Part shown: piece by piece, positions 47,252 to 55,574 of the stretch
How positions within the stretch are numbered: the stretch's first letter is position 1
How the letters are laid out: each line of letters starts with the position of its first letter
Assembly: GCF_034006445.1 (NCBI RefSeq)
Contig: NZ_JAVESS010000001.1
Coordinates: 310,001 to 374,000 of the forward strand
DNA from: Desulfovibrio sp.
GTDB taxonomy: Bacteria; Desulfobacterota; Desulfovibrionia; Desulfovibrionales; Desulfovibrionaceae
Direction: 5' to 3'
Length of the DNA stretch: 64,000 nucleotides
Made by a program: the position numbers and the translations under genes
The notes under the pieces: model-generated
Seen by the model: the letters and a program-made list of their open reading frames with translations, nothing else
Told to the model about the DNA's origin: nothing
The model's database searches: none

Positions 47252-47328
47252 CGGGATGTAGCGCAGCCTGGGAGCGCACTTGAATGGGGTTCAAGGGGTC
47301 GAAGGTTCAAATCCTTTCATCCCGACCA
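47252..47328 (+). tRNA. tRNA-Pro (GGG)
   Basis: 77 nt with CCA. Acceptor CGGGATG/CATCCCG; anticodon arm CTTGA-ATGGGGT-TCAAG with GGG anticodon; T-arm AAGGTTCAAATCCTT. Base-for-base identical to the minus-strand tRNA at 63583-63659; flanks differ completely. Confidence 0.94.
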
Positions 47329-47336
47329 GAAAGTTC

Positions 47337-47369
47337 AGGGGCTTACGAAGAAATTCGTAAGCCCCTTTT
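47337..47369 (+). terminator. Rho-independent terminator after tRNA-Pro
   Basis: AGGGGCTTACGAA-GAAA-TTCGTAAGCCCCT followed by T-run; 12-13-bp perfect stem. Confidence 0.88.
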
Positions 47370-47436
47370 CTGTTGCCTGTAGATTTGTGCCATCTCTGTG
47401 TCAGATTTTTCAATGAAGCAATGTGATGCACTCAGA

Positions 47437-47680
47437 TTAACTGGGAACCTTACGCGCGCTCACCGTCTCAGTACCCTTTATATCTCCGCTCTCAAAAGCT
47501 TCCTGGAAGTCCTTCTTCGTTTTTCCAGACAACGCTTGCAAGGCCCCCATGAATCAAGCGGCCTTTAAGGGAGAATGGAGGGCAATACAGCAACTCCTTC
47601 TCAAGATCTGTCGCAAGTTGTTTCAGGGCCGTTGCCGGGGCATCCTTGCTCTTTCTCGCGGCCAGTGCGGAGCGTTTATC
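47437..47680 (-). pseudogene. Unidentified coding relic downstream of the FNT gene
   Basis: Directly after the FNT stop, its own frame continues open with a protein-like helical sequence (ALAARKSKDAPATALKQLAT) to a stop at 47492; an overlapping frame then gives KTKKDFQEAFESGDIKGTET up to TAA at 47437. The two fragments read like one decayed gene with a frameshift. I cannot name the family. The unusual C-terminal tail of the FNT protein (after YQWNLHSP) may stem from the same disruption. The 47329-47680 gap otherwise holds only the tRNA terminator. Confidence 0.35.
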
Positions 47681-48589
47681 TCAGGCGCGTCCGTCACCGT
47701 GAAGGTCGTGCAGGCCGTTGTGCCTCGGATTTTCAGGAGGGCAGAATCTGTCGGACTGCTTGTTCCTTATGGGACTGTGGAGATTCCACTGATAGAGCCC
47801 CACCAGAATGCCCCCGCCAATGATGTTGCCCAAGGTGACGGGGATAAGATTTTTAATCAAAAAATTCCACCAAGTAAGTTCTGAAGTAAGCGCATGGGGA
47901 GACGCCAGTTTGGCCGCCACTTCTGGCGGCATAATCTGACTGCAAATGATGCCTATGGGAATCATGAACATATTTGCTACACTATGTTCAAAACCACAAG
48001 CGATGAACAGTCCCACAGGGAGAAGGCAAGCCGCCATTTTATCCAGCAAGGAACGCCCGGCATAGCTCATCCATACGCCAAGACAAACCATAAGGTTGCA
48101 CAAGATACCCAGGAATACAGCTTCCACAAATGTATGATCAAGCTTGTGCGCGGTGGTGTTAATATAGAACAACGCCACATTGCCGCCGCTTTCCCATGGA
48201 TGTCCACTAAGCAGCACAATCATGACCAGCAGAATACTGCCCACAAAATTGCCGACGTAAACTACGCCCCAGTTAGCAAAGACCTGCCGCCAGGTAACTG
48301 AGCCGTGGGCGCGGGGAATAAGCGTCAGAGTCGATGACGTGAACAGGTCGCCGCCGCACACCACAACCAGCATCAACCCCAGGCTGAATACCAGGCCGCC
48401 CACAATCTTCCCCGCGCCGGCCACATTAGCCATAGCGCAATAAACAAACCCCAGCCCAATGAATACTCCGGCCATTACTGCGGCCAGGAAAACTTTGCGC
48501 CGATTTTTCATGGCCTTTTCTTCCATGACGGGCAAAACTTTTTCATACAGTTGCGCGGGGTTAAGCGCGTCAAAAGCGATATGATTCAT
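47681..48589 (-). CDS. Formate/nitrite transporter (FNT) family channel
   Basis: 302 aa from ATG 48589 (AAGGAG upstream; the AT-rich frame above is leader). Six hydrophobic helices; FIGLGFVYCAMANVAGAG, VVVCGGDLFTSSTLTLIPRAHG, GFEHSVANMFMIPIGI (the pore His motif FEHSVANM) and NIIGGGILVGLYQW mark a FocA/NirC-type pentameric anion channel. With fhs and folD in the same cluster, formate is the likely substrate. The last ~30 residues are non-conserved. It ends the minus-strand C1 block and has a 168-base AT-rich leader that could hold its own promoter. Confidence 0.9.
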   Translation of the reverse strand: MNHIAFDALNPAQLYEKVLPVMEEKAMKNRRKVFLAAVMAGVFIGLGFVYCAMANVAGAGKIVGGLVFSLGLMLVVVCGGDLFTSSTLTLIPRAHGSVTWRQVFANWGVVYVGNFVGSILLVMIVLLSGHPWESGGNVALFYINTTAHKLDHTFVEAVFLGILCNLMVCLGVWMSYAGRSLLDKMAACLLPVGLFIACGFEHSVANMFMIPIGIICSQIMPPEVAAKLASPHALTSELTWWNFLIKNLIPVTLGNIIGGGILVGLYQWNLHSPIRNKQSDRFCPPENPRHNGLHDLHGDGRA

Positions 48590-48757
48590 GATCCACTCCT
48601 TAAGCATTACCCGTAATACCGCTTCTTTTTCTATAAAAATATTATGAAACAGAATAAGATGCTTTATAATTTGTTCATAAATGCATTTTTTATAAAACAT
48701 AACAGTATGATAAAAAATTGATAAAGCACACTGAAATATGAAAGTTTTTTTCCAACA

Positions 48758-49552
48758 CTAGCAGGATTCAATGGTAGCAAACGCATTGTGCGCATGTATG
48801 GATTCAGCGCTTTCCACCTCAACCCTGAAATGGGATATATTTGGATTTTCAGACAATGCCGCAGCCACATTGCGCACGACATCCTCTACAAAGACGGGCC
48901 GCGCAAAAGCATGTTCAGTAACAAACTTCTCATCCTCACGTTTAAGCAGCGTATATACTGGCGATGAGCCGGAGGATTCGGCTATATCAATCAACTCTTC
49001 AATCCACACCCATCCGGACATCTGCACTGTCATGCGCACTTCCGTACGCTGGGTGTGGGCCCCGACATCGCTGATGGCTTTGGAGCACGGGCAGACGGTC
49101 ATGACCGGGACAACGACTTCCATAGAGTGCCGCACATGCCAGGGTGGAGTCCGGTTGGAAACCGGCACGGCTTCTCCGGCCAGACGACAGGCATAGTGCA
49201 TGGTAGAAACAATGCCGCTGGCCGGGGCCTTACGGTCCAAAAAATATTTAAAACCAAAAGATGCGAAAGATCGTTCCGCTCGCAAGTGGTCACGCATCTC
49301 TTCAAGTATTTTACTGATTACATTGTAATCCAAGCCTAGGCCGGCATGTCTCTGGATAGTTTCCACAAACCGGCTCATGTGCGTGCCTTTGAATGTGGGG
49401 GGAAGATCCACGCCCAGTTCCACATCGGCCACTGTATGTTGCGGCATGTCAGAACCACGACGACGCACCAGCATGGGCATGGATATGCCCCGCACGCCCA
49501 CCCGGTTTATGTGCAGAGGAATGGTTGCGGGGCCGATTTGAACATCTTCCAT
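48758..49552 (-). CDS. folE2: GTP cyclohydrolase FolE2 (type IB)
   Basis: 264 aa. Converts GTP to dihydroneopterin triphosphate, the first step of folate synthesis. IGPATIPLHINRVGVRGI at the N-terminus and MTVCPCSKAISDVGAHTQR with the catalytic Cys are diagnostic of COG1469/FolE2, as is IESAESIHAHNAFA (here VESAESIHAHNAFA). FolE2 enzymes work with Mn or Fe when zinc is short. Its place with fhs, folD and panB-like indicates that folate supply is boosted with the pathway. A strong hairpin separates it from panB. Confidence 0.94.
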   Translation of the reverse strand: MEDVQIGPATIPLHINRVGVRGISMPMLVRRRGSDMPQHTVADVELGVDLPPTFKGTHMSRFVETIQRHAGLGLDYNVISKILEEMRDHLRAERSFASFGFKYFLDRKAPASGIVSTMHYACRLAGEAVPVSNRTPPWHVRHSMEVVVPVMTVCPCSKAISDVGAHTQRTEVRMTVQMSGWVWIEELIDIAESSGSSPVYTLLKREDEKFVTEHAFARPVFVEDVVRNVAAALSENPNISHFRVEVESAESIHAHNAFATIESC

Positions 49553-49565
49553 GGAAACCTCTTGT

Positions 49566-49597
49566 CGAAGGCCCCCATTGGCAGACGGGGGCCTTCG
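49566..49597 (-). other. Intercistronic hairpin between panB-like and folE2
   Basis: CGAAGGCCCCC (49566-49576) pairs with GGGGGCCTTCG (49587-49597), an 11-bp perfect stem with a 10-base loop and no T-run. Could dampen read-through or stabilise processed mRNA. Confidence 0.6.
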
Positions 49598-49621
49598 CGT
49601 GACGCAGGAGGAGGAAAAGAG

Positions 49622-50512
49622 TTAACGCTTGGGAGTCCAGTGCAGCATTTCTTTGAACTTAGCGAGTTCATCCGGCTTCATGAAGACCGTATGTTCCGGG
49701 CCGGGGTAAACCTCGTTCAGCACCTCATCAAAGTACTGTGTGTATACGCGCTCCATGATGGGGATGAGGTCTTCATATATTTTTGAATGCCGGGGCACAT
49801 GGGGTTCATACAGGTGGAACAGGTCGGACCCGATGATATGCACGCCATCAGCTTTGTTTCCGGCACCCAGTGAAATGACCGGCACAGGCAGGGTTTCGGC
49901 CAAGTACTGACACAGCTCGGAGGTACACACTTCGCACATGATAGAGAAACAACCGGCGTCAACCATGGCCAGAGCGTCGTCAATAAGCTCTTTGGCGCGA
50001 TCAGCGGTTTTCCCTTGAGCGGCAAACCCGCCAAGCTGCGGCATACGCATAGGGGTAATGCCTATATGCCCCTGAACAGGGATGCCCGCCCGGACAATGG
50101 CTTCTATATTTTTGCAATGATACTGGTTACCTTCGCACTTCATCACTTCTGCGTTGGCGCGATGTACAAACTGGGCGGCGTTGTCCACGGCCTGCTGGGG
50201 AGAAAGATGAAAGCTCATATAGGGCATATCAACCATGCGCAGGCCGTACTGCGAACCACGGTCAACGGCCTGGGCCATCAGCATGACTTCTTCAAAAGTA
50301 ACAGACGTGGTGTTGGGGTGCCCGAACAGCACCATGCCGCCCGTATCAGAAACGCACAGGATGTCCGCGCCGAGACGGTCCGCCACACGGGCGTTGGCGA
50401 AATCGTATACGGCGAGCTGGGTAATTTTTTCTCCGGCCTGCTTTTTCTTCATCAACATGGGAATGGTGACGTGCTTACGCTTTTGGGTAGTGGGGGCCTG
50501 TGTTTCAGCCAT
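49622..50512 (-). CDS. PanB-like ketopantoate hydroxymethyltransferase paralogue
   Basis: 296 aa. PanB moves a hydroxymethyl group from 5,10-methylene-THF to a 2-oxo acid. Residues matching the E. coli active site are all present: Asp in CVSDTGGMVL (Ser next to it is Thr), Asp in VDMPYMSF, Lys and Glu in MKCEGN, His in GHIGITPM, Glu in IMCEVC. Overall the sequence is divergent (for example GNxY in place of GG, and a Pro/His-rich EPHVPRHSKIYEDL region), and no panC or panD is nearby. Neighbouring folate genes fit a THF-dependent reaction, on an unknown keto acid or in reverse. Confidence 0.85.
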   Translation of the reverse strand: MAETQAPTTQKRKHVTIPMLMKKKQAGEKITQLAVYDFANARVADRLGADILCVSDTGGMVLFGHPNTTSVTFEEVMLMAQAVDRGSQYGLRMVDMPYMSFHLSPQQAVDNAAQFVHRANAEVMKCEGNQYHCKNIEAIVRAGIPVQGHIGITPMRMPQLGGFAAQGKTADRAKELIDDALAMVDAGCFSIMCEVCTSELCQYLAETLPVPVISLGAGNKADGVHIIGSDLFHLYEPHVPRHSKIYEDLIPIMERVYTQYFDEVLNEVYPGPEHTVFMKPDELAKFKEMLHWTPKR

Positions 50513-50572
50513 GGGTAATCTCCTTTGTTTTTTCGCCTGATATGGCGATAACGGTGACGGATACGGGCAGGA

Positions 50573-51415
50573 TCACACCAGTTCCTGTTGGCGCTCATAG
50601 CCTTCAAGAAAATCTTGAACAGCTCTGCTGCCGGATGAAAAAGCTTTAAGCGCCTCTGCATGGAGCAGATCCATCGCGTCCCTTTTGTAGTGCTGCACCT
50701 TGGAAGAAAGCAGGATTTCCTTTTCTCTAGGACGCGGCAGATCTATTTCTATCTCCTTGATAATCTTGCCAGGGGCATTGCTCATGATAAGCAATCTGTC
50801 GGCCATAAAAATGGCTTCATCAATTTCTGAAGTAATAAAAAGGACAGTGCCTTTCTGTTCTTCAAGCAGACGAACAAAATATTCCTGCATGATTTCCCTT
50901 GTCATGGCGTCCAGGCCACGAAAAGGTTCGTCCAGCATCATGACCTTTGGCATGTTGGCCAACATGCGCGCCAGCTCACACCGACGCTGCATGCCTCCCG
51001 AAAGATGCGAGGGGTACTTGTTGCGAAAGTCTTGAAGCCCCACTTTTTCAAGCAAGGCTGAAACCCGTGCCTCCACCTGCGCTGTGGCGATTTTTCGCTG
51101 CACAAGAGGACCAAAGGCCACGTTGGAATAGGTGCTCATCCACGGGAAAAGCGCCGTTTCCTGAAAGACGACCAGGCGATCTCCGCCGGGGCCTTTCACT
51201 TTCACGCCGTCCAGCGTTATGTTTCCGGAATCCGGCATTTCATAACCGGCAAGCAGGTTGACTAGGGTGCTTTTACCGCTTCCGGACGGACCAATGAGAA
51301 CCGTGATTTCTCCACCGCGCAGGGTGAACGAGCAGTCTTCCAGAATAATCTTTTCCTTCTGCCCATATCCGTATGTCTTACGGAGGTCGCTGACGACCAT
51401 TTCAGAGGAGGCCAT
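50573..51415 (-). CDS. ABC transporter ATP-binding protein (NitT/TauT type) 1
   Basis: 280 aa from ATG 51415 (AAGGAG upstream). Walker A IGPSGSGKSTLVNLLAGYE, signature LSGGMQRRCELARMLA, Walker B VMMLDEPFRGLDA, H-loop replaced by Ser in FITSEIDEAIF (usual His absent). The C-terminal ~50 residues extend beyond the core. The Ser-for-His change may weaken ATP hydrolysis, making the second ATPase the active partner. Lies between a permease and panB. Confidence 0.9.
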   Translation of the reverse strand: MASSEMVVSDLRKTYGYGQKEKIILEDCSFTLRGGEITVLIGPSGSGKSTLVNLLAGYEMPDSGNITLDGVKVKGPGGDRLVVFQETALFPWMSTYSNVAFGPLVQRKIATAQVEARVSALLEKVGLQDFRNKYPSHLSGGMQRRCELARMLANMPKVMMLDEPFRGLDAMTREIMQEYFVRLLEEQKGTVLFITSEIDEAIFMADRLLIMSNAPGKIIKEIEIDLPRPREKEILLSSKVQHYKRDAMDLLHAEALKAFSSGSRAVQDFLEGYERQQELV

Positions 51416-51527
51416 ATTCGCTCCTTGGTTTTTACGCGGCTCTGGCAAAGCCTGGGGAATCCGCGCGGAAAATTAGTCGTTGCCGCACGACAAGCGCAAC
51501 GTCCCGGATTTTCCATGACAGACAGGT

Positions 51528-52316
51528 TTAGAATGTTCTTGTCCAGGGCATACAATAATGGCCGAGCTTGCGGATGGCGGAACTGGACAGATAGCCCACC
51601 ACGCCAATGCTCATCATGCCGATGACGATCTGCGGGTAGTTCCCGCCGACATAGGACGACCATGTGAGATAGCCCAGGCCAGATTTGCCGGCGATCATCT
51701 CCGCGGCGACCACCACTTCCCAGGTGATGCCCATGCCGACCGCCATGCCGGTGAAAATGCTGGGCAGGGTCGCGGGCAGCACAACTTTGCAAAAGATGTC
51801 CCAGCGACGCGCCCCCAACGAAATGGCCGCGCGGGTAAGACGGGCATCAATATTCTTGGCGCCACCGACCACATTGAGCACCACGGTGTAGAATGCGCCC
51901 AAAAAGATTACAAAGGTAATGGACATTTCCGTTGTCGGCCAAAAGATGATGGAGATGGGCACCCACGCCAAAGGCGGAATGGGCCGCAATATTTCAAAAG
52001 AAGGAAAGACAATGCCGAAAAAGGTACGGCTCGCCGCCATGGTCAGGCCCAAGGGAATGCCGACGATTTGTGCAAACAAAAAACCTTTAAACACGCGATA
52101 GATGCTTGCCATCCAGTTTTGCCAGTAAGATGGTTCGGCCAGAAGCCCGCCGAGCACCCCTAGAACCTCATGCGGGGCCGGCATGGATTCCAGCATGGGG
52201 AACTTTAAGGAGCGTCCTACTTCCCAAATGACAATGAGCGTGATGATGGAAATGACGCCGCGCTGGAATTCGATGGTTTCCAGCCTGGCCAGCAAGGGAA
52301 TTTTTTTCTTGCTCAT
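51528..52316 (-). CDS. ABC transporter permease (NitT/TauT type) 1
   Basis: 262 aa, six predicted helices. The EAA-type loop RAAISLGARRWDIFCKVVLPATLPSIFTG is near residue 165, and PSFEILRPIPPLAWVPISIIFW is the typical upstream block. Homologues import sulfonates, nitrate, cyanate or pyrimidines. A 112-base gap with short hairpins precedes ATPase 1. Confidence 0.92.
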   Translation of the reverse strand: MSKKKIPLLARLETIEFQRGVISIITLIVIWEVGRSLKFPMLESMPAPHEVLGVLGGLLAEPSYWQNWMASIYRVFKGFLFAQIVGIPLGLTMAASRTFFGIVFPSFEILRPIPPLAWVPISIIFWPTTEMSITFVIFLGAFYTVVLNVVGGAKNIDARLTRAAISLGARRWDIFCKVVLPATLPSIFTGMAVGMGITWEVVVAAEMIAGKSGLGYLTWSSYVGGNYPQIVIGMMSIGVVGYLSSSAIRKLGHYCMPWTRTF

Positions 52317-52327
52317 GGCTGTTCCTT

Positions 52328-53149
52328 TTATGCGAGCTCGCGCTCACCGGCTTCAAAGGCCTTGTATGCTTCTTCATGCACGGCATTGACGATGAGGCTT
52401 TTGAGCTCGCAATACCGTTCGGATGTCTGCACCCTGATGTCGCGGGGGCGAGGGATATCTACGTTGATCATCTGCTTTACACGGCAAGGTCTGGTGGTCA
52501 TCACAACTACTTTGCTGCCGAGCAGGATCGCCTCTTCCAAATCATGCGTGATAAAAAAAATGGTTTTGCGCACCCGGTCATAAACCCGCAGCAGGAACTC
52601 GTGCATAACGCCCTTGGTCACGGCGTCCATGGCACGAAAAGGCTCGTCGAGCAGCAGAACCTTGGGGTCGTTCATGAGCGCGCGGGCTATTTCCACACGG
52701 CGCTTCATGCCTGACGAAAGTTCCCCGGGATAACTGTTGGCCGTGGCCTGCAAGCCCAACTCCCCCAAAAGGTCCATGGCCCTCTTGCGTGCTGAAGATT
52801 CGTCCTCTCCCTGCACCACAGGGCCGAACGTGGTATTTTCAAGCACAGTGTACCAGGGGAACAGAGCCCCGTTCTGAAAAACCACAATGCGTTCCTTGCC
52901 GGGGGGAGTTTGTTTGTTGGCAGAGCAGAGAAGCTGGCCGTCCAGATATATCTCGCCCGAAGAAATGTCGTGAAACCCGGCAATGGCATTGAGAAGCGTG
53001 GTCTTGCCACAGCCCGAAGGGCCGACGACCATGCAGAACTCACCCGCGTCCAGCTCCAGGGAACAATTGTCTATTGCGCAGACATTGAGGCCATCGGGGT
53101 CATAAATTTTGCTCACATTGCGGATACTGATTTTGCCTTCACTGGACAT
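52328..53149 (-). CDS. ABC transporter ATP-binding protein (NitT/TauT type) 2
   Basis: 273 aa. Walker A VGPSGCGKTTLLNAIAGFH, Q-loop VVFQNGALFPW, a variant signature ELSSGMKRRVEIARAL (Ser for the second Gly), Walker B VLLLDEPFRAMDA and an intact H-loop His in FFITHDLEEAI. Together with ATPase 1 (which has Ser at the H-loop) it could form an asymmetric heterodimer. Eleven bases from permease 1. Confidence 0.9.
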   Translation of the reverse strand: MSSEGKISIRNVSKIYDPDGLNVCAIDNCSLELDAGEFCMVVGPSGCGKTTLLNAIAGFHDISSGEIYLDGQLLCSANKQTPPGKERIVVFQNGALFPWYTVLENTTFGPVVQGEDESSARKRAMDLLGELGLQATANSYPGELSSGMKRRVEIARALMNDPKVLLLDEPFRAMDAVTKGVMHEFLLRVYDRVRKTIFFITHDLEEAILLGSKVVVMTTRPCRVKQMINVDIPRPRDIRVQTSERYCELKSLIVNAVHEEAYKAFEAGERELA

Positions 53150-53152
53150 GAT

Positions 53153-54019
53153 TTACCTCACCGTCCAACGCATGAGCTGATTGCCGACCATGCGGATAAT
53201 CGCGCTACAGAAATAGCCAATGAGCCCAAGCGTGGCCATGCCGATAACAATGACGGGATACTGGCTCAGGACATAGGAATCCCAGATCAGGTAGCCAAGG
53301 CCGTATTCTCCAGAGAGCATCTCGGCCGCCACCAGCGAAAACCAAGCCACGCCCATACTGATCTGCAACCCCGTGAAGATGAAAGGCAAAGCACCAGGGA
53401 TAACCACGCGTGTGAACACATTCCGCTCGGAGGCACCCAAGCACTTGGCGGCGCGAAAATAAACCTCGTCGATGGAATCGACGCCCAGCAGAGTGTTCAG
53501 TACTGTGGCAAAGAAAGAGGCTAAACAAGCCAGGAATATGATGGGAGCCTCGCGCCCTGCAAACATCAGGATAGCCAACGGAACCCACGCCATTGTGGGA
53601 ATAGGGCGCAACAATTCCAGTACGGGGAAGGCATAATCGCGCACTTTTTTCTTCCAGCCCATAAACAGGCCCAAAGGGACGCCGAGACAAGTGGCAATAG
53701 TGAAGCCGGCAAGAATGCGCAGGCAACTCCACATGATATGCATGTAGTATTGCGGCGTGAAAATGGACGTGCCAAAGACTGGATCACGTGATATAAATTC
53801 GTTCCAACACAACACGGGCCCAGGCAATTTTTCAAATCGGGGTAATTTGAGCTTTTCCGTGGCCAGCCACCAGAAAAACAGGAACCCTACAGTGCCGATA
53901 AGCCCCAGCAACAGACCTCTTCTCGAATCTTTGTTTGTCAGGCTATGCAGGATCCGAACGGCAATACTGTTCTTTTTCTCCACGGGGACTTCGCCCGCAG
54001 ACGCGGCGACTTCAAGCAT
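53153..54019 (-). CDS. ABC transporter permease (NitT/TauT type) 2
   Basis: 288 aa with a ~35-residue cytosolic N-terminus, then six helices (GLIGTVGFLFFWWLA first). LRPIPTMAWVPLAILMF and the EAA loop RAAKCLGASERNVFTRVVIPGALPFIFTG mirror permease 1 at roughly a third of positions, so the two are paralogues. Three bases separate it from ATPase 2. Confidence 0.92.
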   Translation of the reverse strand: MLEVAASAGEVPVEKKNSIAVRILHSLTNKDSRRGLLLGLIGTVGFLFFWWLATEKLKLPRFEKLPGPVLCWNEFISRDPVFGTSIFTPQYYMHIMWSCLRILAGFTIATCLGVPLGLFMGWKKKVRDYAFPVLELLRPIPTMAWVPLAILMFAGREAPIIFLACLASFFATVLNTLLGVDSIDEVYFRAAKCLGASERNVFTRVVIPGALPFIFTGLQISMGVAWFSLVAAEMLSGEYGLGYLIWDSYVLSQYPVIVIGMATLGLIGYFCSAIIRMVGNQLMRWTVR

Positions 54020-54060
54020 GAACCATCCTCCTCAGGGTGTGTTCAAACATGAACAGGGGC

Positions 54061-54082
54061 GAGGGGGCGTTGCCGCCCCTCT
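54061..54082 (-). other. Intercistronic hairpin after the binding-protein gene
   Basis: GAGGGGGCG-TTGC-CGCCCCTC (one bulge) between the binding-protein stop and the permease start. Such stems commonly raise the level of the binding-protein message relative to the membrane genes. Confidence 0.55.
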
Positions 54083-54098
54083 CGCAATATTCTGCCCG

Positions 54099-55199
54099 CT
54101 ATTTGGGCAGATTGGCCGTGGAGATATCCTTGGGCACAATGACGCCCAAGGGCACATGGACATTCAGTTCCTTTGCGGCCTTGACGGCCAGTGAGTCGTC
54201 AATGGCGCCGGCGGGCGCATGATCGACGTCGATGATCTTGTTTTTGAAAAGGAAGGTATATGTGCCTTCCAGCAGATTGTGTACGGCAGGCGTGAAAATG
54301 TAAGGCTTGGTGTCGCGCTCGGGTGCGCCGCCACATTGGGCCGGGATCTGCCCGTAGATGGAAAACCAAGCCATAAGCGGCGTGATGCCGGTAGCCTGCG
54401 CTGAAACAAGCTGGGCTACCTCGTTCCAGTTTTTGGGATCAAGAATGAATTGCTGCGCTTCCAACTCGGCCTTCAGCCAGGCCAGAGCCAAGTCGGGGTG
54501 CTTCTGGAGAAAGTCTGCGCGCATGGCGACGAATCCGGCATCAGGAGTGCCAAACGTATTGCCGGTGGCGACAACTCGAGCAACGCCCTCACCGGCGAGA
54601 TCGCTGATGCGGCTCACCGTGGGTTCCCACAACACAGCGGCGTCAATCTTTTTTACGCGGAAGTTGGTGGCGATAACTTCCAAAGATTCGTTAAGGATGG
54701 TCTTGGGCTTAATGTTACTGTGCTCCATGACGGTGCGCAGAAAACGCTCGGCACAACTGCCTTTCGGCGTCGCGATCGTTTTGTCGTCCAGCCATTTGAC
54801 GGCGTCTTCAGGCGAAGCGAATTGGGGGGCGTCCGCGCGCACCATGATCACATTGCAGCGCTGCCCGGCGGAAAACCCCAGGGACGCCACCAGCTTGATG
54901 GGTGCAATACTGGTTTTGGTCGTGCAGACTACGGCGGGCATGTCGCCCAGATAACCGATGCTCTGCTTATCCGCGAGCATCGCATTCACGATGACGGAAC
55001 CTTGCAGAGCCCCTTCAAACTCCACCTCGGTTCCCTGAGGCATGTACTTTTTCCAAATTTCCTTGGCGCGAATCACTATGGCCGAATAAGAAATGGTGTC
55101 GTACGGCTGGTAGCCGACCACAATTTTTTCGGCAAAGGACGGCGTCACCATGCCGAAGCAAAGGAAAACGGCAAAAACCCACACGAGAAGTTTACGCAT
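54099..55199 (-). CDS. Periplasmic substrate-binding protein (NitT/TauT/SsuA type)
   Basis: 366 aa from ATG 55199 (AAGGAG upstream). Sec signal peptide MRKLLVWVFAVFLCFGMVTPSFA, then EKIVVGYQPYDTISYSAIV, IGYLGDMPAVVCTTKT, KTIATPKGSCAERFLRTVM, AVLWEPTVSRISDLAGEG, all in the SsuA/ThiY/TauA fold. No lipobox, so soluble. The ligand is unknown; the family binds small organic anions or pyrimidines. First gene of the five-gene ABC set. Confidence 0.88.
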   Translation of the reverse strand: MRKLLVWVFAVFLCFGMVTPSFAEKIVVGYQPYDTISYSAIVIRAKEIWKKYMPQGTEVEFEGALQGSVIVNAMLADKQSIGYLGDMPAVVCTTKTSIAPIKLVASLGFSAGQRCNVIMVRADAPQFASPEDAVKWLDDKTIATPKGSCAERFLRTVMEHSNIKPKTILNESLEVIATNFRVKKIDAAVLWEPTVSRISDLAGEGVARVVATGNTFGTPDAGFVAMRADFLQKHPDLALAWLKAELEAQQFILDPKNWNEVAQLVSAQATGITPLMAWFSIYGQIPAQCGGAPERDTKPYIFTPAVHNLLEGTYTFLFKNKIIDVDHAPAGAIDDSLAVKAAKELNVHVPLGVIVPKDISTANLPK

Positions 55200-55574
55200 A
55201 ATAAACACTCCTTGGGAATAAAAAGGTCCTGATCCACACAACGTTCTCAACCAATACGTTCATGATGAAATAGTTGCGCCAAAAAGCCTGTTAAACCTAG
55301 CCGGAAGACTCCCTAATCACGCCCCGGCGATCCCCAACTTCACTAGGTAAAATCTGACGTTGTCATGGGTAGAAATACCGTATGGGGGCGGCACGCCGAA
55401 GAGCGGGGCCGGCCCCCTTGTTTCCGTGAAGCCGTGCGGTGCGGCGAAGATGCATTCATAAAGCCAACCGAACCCTGTACGACGCTCTCCTGGCTTCACC
55501 CGCAAAGGGACTACTTGGCCCCATGGTGAAGTTGTTTGCGCAGCCGCCAAAGCGTCTCAACCTCGCAGGACACC
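55200..55574. other. 375-bp gap between folD and the binding-protein gene
   Basis: A 77-codon minus frame (55317-55550) is open but lacks a ribosome site and family resemblance. The stretch probably carries the promoter of the ABC-panB-folE2 block. The upstream region has no copy of the TTCTGGGTAC repeat seen at 58730-58761. Confidence 0.35.

Noticed and set aside
55317..55550. 77-codon minus frame between folD and the binding-protein gene
   Set aside because: No ribosome site, no recognisable family, and an aromatic/Pro-rich composition unlike neighbouring genes; treated as non-coding.
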